A stretch of DNA of 10,000 bases from contig JANFAH010000098.1 of NCBI GenBank assembly GCA_024663395.1, forward strand, positions 105,001 to 115,000, given 5' to 3'. Below are positions 5,592-10,000 of this stretch, one piece after another. Position 1 is the stretch's first letter. Each line of letters starts with the position of its first letter. Made by a program: the position numbers and the translations under genes. The DNA is from Pisolithus tinctorius. Its lineage: Eukaryota > Basidiomycota > Agaricomycetes > Boletales > Pisolithaceae. The notes under the pieces are model-generated. The model did not search any database, was not told the DNA's origin, and was given only the letters and a program-made list of their open reading frames with translations.

Positions 5592-7197
5592 CTAATTTCT
5601 AAGTCTAGGCCAGTTAGGGTACAAATCCTCTAAGTAGACCATCGGTGCAGCAACTGGCTGCGGATGGTGGAGTACAGGCGGTGGTGTTGGGGTCCACGCG
5701 ATCGGCTCACCTAAATCCGGTGTAGGTACTACCGGAGGGGGGTTAGGTGGCTCTGCATCGTTATAGAGAGGATGGTCTAGATTGTAGACAACGGTGTTCG
5801 CCTTCAACCAGTCGACGTCGTGGACAGTTGTATTGAGGGGGTTCTTGTTGTTGAGCCAAATACACGGCTTACCCCAGAATACTGTGCGCTTGCGCATGTA
5901 CTTGTCCGTAATTTCGAATTCTCGCTGCGCACCGAAGAATTCTTTGACGGACCAGAAGCGGTCTATGTCCATATCGTCGAGTACCAGGTACTCGGGTTCT
6001 TGATCGCCGTCCAATTCAAATAATTTGGCGGCGTTAAGCTGGCCATTCATATAGATATGCGGGCCTAGGAGGGAATAAGTAGCTGTTATATCATCGATCA
6101 AAGCCCGATGAATAGAGGGCTTACCTAATGACCTTGCCCATTCGGTCTTTCCAGTCCGAGATGGGCCCCACACGCAAAGGGTCTTCGGACGATCCGGATT
6201 CTTCATCTCACCCGCGGCCCATTCTGCCATCACTGCCGGCAGACGTGGGAACTCTGTCCATTTCGACTCGTAGGCTGGCCTTGGCGCCTTCCAGTGTTTA
6301 TCTGCGAACGACATGAATTTGTCGTGGTGGATAATCCACTCGTAGGGGGCGAGTTCCTTGGCACGGCCCTCGAAGTCGTCCCTAGAGGTTGCGGAGCGGA
6401 TATAAACGAAGCGTTCATCACGCTTCCCCTCCTTGAGGTCCTGGACCTCGGCATTACCGGATGGTCCCTGCCAAGGTCCAAAGACCTCCGCTCCCTCCTC
6501 CTTATGGATATATTCCCATCGCGTAAGGAGATCACGATGGGACTTAAGCCTATAAAGAATATATTAGTTGACGTAGTCATCGAGATATAATTAGACTTAC
6601 GTGACGACATTCGGATGCAATCCATCAATGTCGAATAGATCCGCTCTACGAGATCGGATCGCCTGGTCGAACTGGACGATGACGTGCCAGTGCTTCCCAC
6701 CGTCCTGGTGGGATTCCACTGCCGCCTTCCACGTTGATGGCCTGGGGTTACAGTTCTCGAAGAACTCCCTGACCATGTCGGATGGTCTGTCCCCAATCTG
6801 AAACGTACTCTTGAGTCAGTCATGGATGTGATTAAGAAAAAGAGTGACGCACCTGAGCGTACGTCAAAAAATACCTTTTAGCGCTCCATCTGAAGGTAGC
6901 GCCAGGCTGTGCAGCCTGTCTCGCCCTTAGGGGTTGAGACCTAATCGGTCCAACCGACGAAGTGCGCTGTTGAGCGGGCGGAGGCGGGGCGAGCGGGGTG
7001 CCGAAGAGAGAAGGCTGCGTTGGCAGCGCTGGTGATGGGATGGCGTGGTGTCGCCATCGGCCCTCTGCCATTACTTGAGGCATCGGAGTGCTTGGCACGG
7101 AGGGGACGGAGGGCGTGGCGATGGGCGAGACGAAACGAGTAGTATGCCATCGCGACGTCGAGGCATAGAGGTTAGAGGAGGATGACGTTTGAGACAT
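5592..7197 (-). CDS. rep: Replication-associated protein Rep (HUH endonuclease + SF3 helicase), three exons
   Basis: Rolling-circle initiator of geminivirus/genomovirus type: it would nick the origin with a tyrosine and unwind DNA as a superfamily 3 helicase in the nucleus. Exons read 7197-6853, 6797-6601 and 6549-5592, giving 499 residues. Seen motifs: motif I FLTYAQ (110-115); motif II HWHVIVQF (151-158); a GRS-like segment ending FDIDGLHPNVV (170-180); motif III YIHK with Tyr194 as predicted nicking residue and Lys197; Walker A GPSRTGKT (309-316); Walker B LVLDDMD (around 369-375); motif C IWLNN (around 411-415). The tail is proline-rich. The start is the first ATG downstream of a TATA box, with A at -3, but it adds about 109 Ser/Pro/Arg-rich residues before motif I, where relatives have roughly 10-20. 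Splicing is inferred from reading frame, splice signals and motif continuity; all catalytic motifs look intact. Confidence 0.93.
6550..6600 (-). other. Rep intron 2 (51 nt), donor overlapping a stop codon
   Basis: Donor GTAAGT, acceptor TTTATAG, with an AACTAAT branch-like stretch. The intron splits a Thr codon after two bases. If it is retained, the reading frame runs ACG TAA, so translation stops at the donor itself and gives a 181-residue protein ending just after the GRS region, without motif III or the helicase. Mastreviruses make RepA and Rep from one gene by a comparable splice choice, though their RepA keeps motif III. Confidence 0.88.
6798..6852 (-). other. Rep intron 1 (55 nt)
   Basis: Donor CAG|GTGCGT directly follows the motif I codons; acceptor TTTCAG precedes ATTGGGG. 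A TGACTGAC stretch upstream of the acceptor can serve as branch site. The intron sits between codons (phase 0). If retained it adds six residues and then a stop, giving a 121-aa product without motifs II and III. Removal joins motif I to the segment carrying motif II in frame. Confidence 0.88.
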
Positions 7198-7240
7198 GTT
7201 GGAATGTGTGGGAAAGTAGGCGAAAACGACGAGTGGGAGA

Positions 7241-7283
7241 TAGAGGCCCCCCGCCCTTTATAACATTGTAAGGGGGGCCTCTA
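7241..7283 (+). other. Putative rolling-circle origin stem-loop (copy 2)
   Basis: This is an identical copy of the 387-429 hairpin. Two origins in direct orientation flank one complete unit, the arrangement from which a Rep protein can release a unit-length circle by nicking at one origin and terminating at the next (established for geminivirus multimers; inferred here). Confidence 0.72.
7257..7263 (-). promoter_or_regulatory. TATA box for Rep transcription, inside the origin loop (copy 2)
   Basis: This is the second-copy equivalent of the TATAAAG at 403-409, and the one upstream of the complete Rep gene at 7197-5592. It is about 60 nt before the ATG. Confidence 0.6.
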
Positions 7284-7297
7284 CCCACTCTACCCAC

Positions 7298-7377
7298 CCG
7301 TTTATGGCAATGGACGCACCATAAAAGGCAGGTATACCCTGTCGTAAGACCATAAACGGAAGGTAGTGGTACCATAA
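7298..7377 (+). promoter_or_regulatory. Candidate Rep-binding iterons next to the origin (copy 2)
   Basis: Same elements as 444-523 in the second unit: three ACCATAA direct repeats and one 10-bp inverted pair. Confidence 0.4.
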
Positions 7378-7504
7378 TTGGTAACTCCTTCCTAATGCGG
7401 CGTTGGGTATGGGTAGAACGCAGACATTCCCAGGGTTATAGGCCCGGGGGTAGTAGTCGGTTCATACCATACCCGAGACATATGGCTGTGCCGAACAGTC
7501 ATTA

Positions 7505-7605
7505 TGAGTCACATCAACTGCGGATGATGTTATCCGCTGTCAATATGACTCGGAATGACTCGTGATGACTCTATAAGGTTATATGGCTTAGTAAAACATG
7601 ACTCA
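7505..7605 (+). promoter_or_regulatory. TGACTC cluster, bZIP-like sites (copy 2)
   Basis: Second-unit copy of the 651-751 cluster, with the same five motifs and the same 10-bp phasing of the central three (7545, 7555, 7565). Confidence 0.5.
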
Positions 7606-7852
7606 CTCGCACAGCATTGGACTGTTTGAGGCGAAACGATGATCCGGCGTAAACAGCGCATGCGGCGATAAGACGCGTTGCCATCAGATGTTTCCATCAG
7701 AAGCGAGGCAGTGTGACGTCGCTTATTCGGCCGGATCTTAGAGCCGAGTAACATGCGTGGTTTATCCGAATAGGATGCAACTGAACAATCCCCACTGGAA
7801 TGTTCCCGATTAGTGTCCATGAGAAAAAAGTCACATGACGCCATTGTTGGGA

Positions 7853-7860
7853 TATTTAAA
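7853..7860 (+). promoter_or_regulatory. TATA box of the unrecognised spliced gene (copy 2)
   Basis: TATTTAAA, 42 nt before the ATG at 7902, identical to the copy-1 element. Confidence 0.55.
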
Positions 7861-7901
7861 GTCCGCCGTCGTGCCATTTCCTTTCATTATCCTCTCTCAT
7901 C

Positions 7902-9142
7902 ATGTCTTACGCGTTCAACAACTTCGATCTTATTCAGTCCCACTTCGCTCGAGTCGACGAAGGCTCCAAGATGGAGGTGTCGTCTCCAAGTAGTCTCGAT
8001 GACTACGTCAGTTGCCCTTGTGGCACTGTCATCGGTGCCTACGACACCTTGATTGAGGAGATCCGCCCTGTTGGGATAGGGCATGTATGGCGACATGAGG
8101 AGCCATGCAATGATAAGGTAAGTATGCAACGTTGTTTTAATTGCTTTTTCTGATATTCATTGAAGTTTTTTAGTTCATTGGAGAGGAAACCGCGTGCCGC
8201 GGAGATAGTGGCACTGATGTGCCAGCAGCTTTGGGACCTGCAAGTGAAGGTCACAATGAGGTGAGCATGTTAGTGAGATTGGCGTCCCTATCTGACTAAC
8301 ATGTTCATTAGCAATGGGAAGTATACAGCGTCGTCCCCAAGGCTGGCGGTGATTCCCAACCTGGGGTTGATGAGGTTCACGACGGTGAGGCTGGCGAAAA
8401 GGCCGGAGAACCTGCGTGCCCAGATATGGCAGGCGATTGGGTTTCCGCGACCCCGAGTAGTCCCCCAAACCCCAGTGCCTCCTCCTCCTCAAGCTGGTGG
8501 TCAGCGCTCTCCTCCCTTGGATCGCCCCCCCCCCTTTCGAGTGCCCGCCATAGTCCCGGCGAGGAGGTTATTGAAGCGGGAGTATGCGGAAATATTTCCC
8601 CCTTCAAGTCCCTCCCCCCCTCGCCAAGGAGAACCCCTTCGCCCGTCGTCGCCACTCAAGCGGGTGAAACAGGAGAGCCCGGAGCCCCCGACGTTGAGAT
8701 TCGCATCTCCCCCCCTCCCTCCTCGTCGTCGGGGACTTCGGAGTCAGACGAATACGACCCGTGGCACGTCGAGCCGCGCGACCCGCTCCAAGCCTACCAC
8801 CAGCGGTGCGCGAGTTACCTGGCCCCCGACACGTTCAGTACCCCAGTCCTCGAACCCGGAGTAGGCGGTGCAATGCAGGAGCAAGCACTCCCCATTGTGC
8901 TTGGAGAAGTGGCGGCGGTGTTAGCACACCCTCGGTGGGCATCAGGAGGGTGGCTGGAGGAAAGCGGTCGCTTTCCTTGGATGGGTAGGATGGATAGGTA
9001 TGTAGATCGAGATACATACCATAAATTTGTCCGTAGCTACCTGTCTGCCGCCGCCTATTTGGCTCACCTGCAGATGGCGGAGGTGGGGGACATGCTGGCA
9101 TGGGAGGATCTCGAATCTCCCATGGCTCGTTGCCGGTTCTAG
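7902..9142 (+). CDS. Unrecognised 377-aa protein, three exons (copy 2)
   Basis: This is an identical second copy of the gene at 1048-2288. Exons are 7902-8117, 8174-8260 and 8312-9142. The same possible Cys/His cluster, Ser/Pro-rich middle and helical C-terminal part are present. Its upstream region (TATA box, TGACTC cluster, origin hairpin) is also complete. No substitution or frameshift separates the two copies, so both would give the same product. Confidence 0.8.
8118..8173 (+). other. Intron 1 of the unrecognised gene (copy 2)
   Basis: GTAAGT donor and TTTTTTAG acceptor, the same 56 nt as in copy 1. Confidence 0.88.
8261..8311 (+). other. Intron 2 of the unrecognised gene (copy 2)
   Basis: GTGAGC donor, CTGACTAAC branch site and TTCATTAG acceptor, the same 51 nt as in copy 1. 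Confidence 0.9.
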
Positions 9143-9198
9143 GAAAATCCTAGAACAAATATATTTGTATTTGTTTGTCCTCTTGCGTGATGTGTGAG

Positions 9199-9206
9199 TA
9201 TAAATA
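9199..9206 (+). promoter_or_regulatory. TATA box of the capsid-like gene (copy 2)
   Basis: TATAAATA, the second-unit equivalent of 2345-2352, upstream of the truncated capsid gene at 9284. Confidence 0.65.
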
Positions 9207-9283
9207 GAGTGAGATTGAGTTAAGGTTAAGGCGATGACACTTTACCTTGTACCTTCATCACCTGGAATCAATCTTCGAAAGGA

Positions 9284-10000
9284 ATGGCTCGTTCGCGTTA
9301 CGTACGCAGACGGACACGTACTGGTCGGACAAGGAAGTTCCGTAAGCTTTCTTCGAGACGGTCGCGTTTTAGTCGACGGAGAGGAAATACAACACGAAGA
9401 CGGTACAAGCGTACAACCTATCGGAAGAGGGTTTATGCTCAGTTGCGAATGCGTCGTAAGCGAATACTTACCCGCCGACGCAAGACCTACACCAAGGGGA
9501 CCTTCCGAAACGGGAAGCTCACGGAGATCTGCCTGGCGAGTGGTATCCCCCACGAGTCCCACCCAGACCAACTTGGAAAGGGTGCGCCAATAATGTTTGA
9601 CACTCGTAGGAGGTTTGAAGACACTCCGTGGGAAAATTACGTACAGTTTTGGTGTGGTCAAGGCAACACTATACCATATTCTAATAAACCCGATACTCGG
9701 TTCCTTCGTAGAAGCGATCGAATCATGATGACGGGTTTATGTTTCCGTGGACTGTGGTCTTTGAGCGGTCAGTCGGAATGGAAAGTTCGCTTCTTGTTCT
9801 TCCATTCTTCTGAGAAACCGGATAATGCATACGTCGTCAATGACTGGTTGTATAATGAAGATAGCATTATACCTACTGGTATTGGACAATCTACCTATCC
9901 GGCGGTGGAAGGTACTGGTGGTACGGAAATGGTTTATCTTCCATTTTCATCATGGGTTTCGCGACATGCACATCTTAATCACACTCGTCGTGATGAGATA
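9284..10000 (+). CDS. cp: Capsid-like protein, 5' part, cut by the window edge (copy 2)
   Basis: Identical to 2430-3146. It encodes the first 239 residues: the Arg-rich arm and most of the presumed jelly-roll. The rest lies beyond the right window edge, so it is not a pseudogene on this evidence. Confidence 0.85.
   Translation, partial: MARSRYVRRRTRTGRTRKFRKLSSRRSRFSRRRGNTTRRRYKRTTYRKRVYAQLRMRRKRILTRRRKTYTKGTFRNGKLTEICLASGIPHESHPDQLGKGAPIMFDTRRRFEDTPWENYVQFWCGQGNTIPYSNKPDTRFLRRSDRIMMTGLCFRGLWSLSGQSEWKVRFLFFHSSEKPDNAYVVNDWLYNEDSIIPTGIGQSTYPAVEGTGGTEMVYLPFSSWVSRHAHLNHTRRDEI

Larger units (their letters stand above)
1..6854. repeat. One full 6,854-bp unit of a head-to-tail repeat (copy 1)
   Basis: The sequence starting at base 1 (gagcgtacgtcaaaaaatac) starts again at 6855 in the same orientation, without any spacer. 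The unit carries one Rep gene (whose first exon falls in the adjoining copy), one unrecognised spliced gene, one capsid-like gene and a gene-free segment with a 28S rRNA fragment. The break at base 1 is only the window edge: it falls on the last codon of Rep exon 1, so it is not a biological boundary. The arrangement fits a circular genome of 6,854 bp read more than once, or a tandem multimer. Confidence 0.97.
6855..10000. repeat. Second, partial copy of the 6,854-bp unit
   Basis: This matches 1-3146 at an offset of exactly 6,854. Every reading frame on both strands gives the same translation in the two copies, which implies near-complete or complete nucleotide identity. No divergence was seen between copies. 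Old integrated copies would normally have drifted, so the identity favours a very recent multimer, an active replicon, or assembly of a circle past its own end. Confidence 0.97.

Noticed and set aside
6230..6823. 197-codon minus-strand frame across Rep
   Set aside because: It is in another frame from the Rep exons, reads through both the end of intron 1 and all of intron 2, and has none of the Rep motifs; a shadow of exons 2 and 3.

Overview
The window looks like a DNA replicon related to circular Rep-encoding single-stranded DNA (CRESS) viruses of the geminivirus/genomovirus branch. It is present as a head-to-tail multimer of a 6,854-bp unit. Bases 1-3146 reappear at 6855-10000 (offset 6,854) with no difference found at the points compared. 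The window therefore holds one full unit plus 46% of the next. This is either an assembler walking more than once around a circle, or a real tandem array (rolling-circle concatemer or chromosomal insertion). Four short introns (51-56 nt), one with a clear CTGACTAAC branch site, and a eukaryotic 28S rRNA fragment point to a eukaryotic host, most likely a fungus. That fits genomo-like viruses, but the host is an inference.

Layout of one unit, going up the + strand: (a) 344-1047 is a large intergenic region with a 12-bp-stem origin-like hairpin, candidate iterons, five TGACTC motifs and divergent TATA boxes. (b) 1048-2288 (+) is a three-exon gene for an unrecognised 377-aa protein. (c) 2430-4310 (+) is an Arg-rich capsid-like protein of 626 aa, far longer than the roughly 250-350 aa usual for this branch. 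(d) 4311-5591 has no gene. It holds a poly(A) signal, a 20-bp tandem repeat, an antisense piece of host-type 28S rRNA (about 4594-4908), a perfect 159-bp direct duplication, GC-rich hairpins and TTAGG-rich sequence, all looking like captured chromosomal or rDNA/subtelomeric DNA. (e) 7197-5592 (-) is the three-exon replication initiator Rep, 499 aa when both introns are removed. It has HUH endonuclease motifs I, II, GRS and III and an SF3 helicase.

The gene logic is that of a bidirectional geminivirus-like replicon: Rep transcribed leftward and the capsid gene rightward from one origin-containing region. Three things depart from it: an extra spliced gene between origin and capsid, very long extensions on both Rep (N-terminal) and capsid (C-terminal), and about 1.1 kb of non-viral DNA including rRNA. 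Retention of Rep intron 2 meets a stop codon at once, so the unspliced transcript would give a RepA-like endonuclease-only protein, as in mastreviruses.

Copy 2 repeats the same features at +6,854. Rep is complete only across the unit junction (5592-7197). The left window edge holds only Rep exon 1, and the right edge cuts the second capsid gene.
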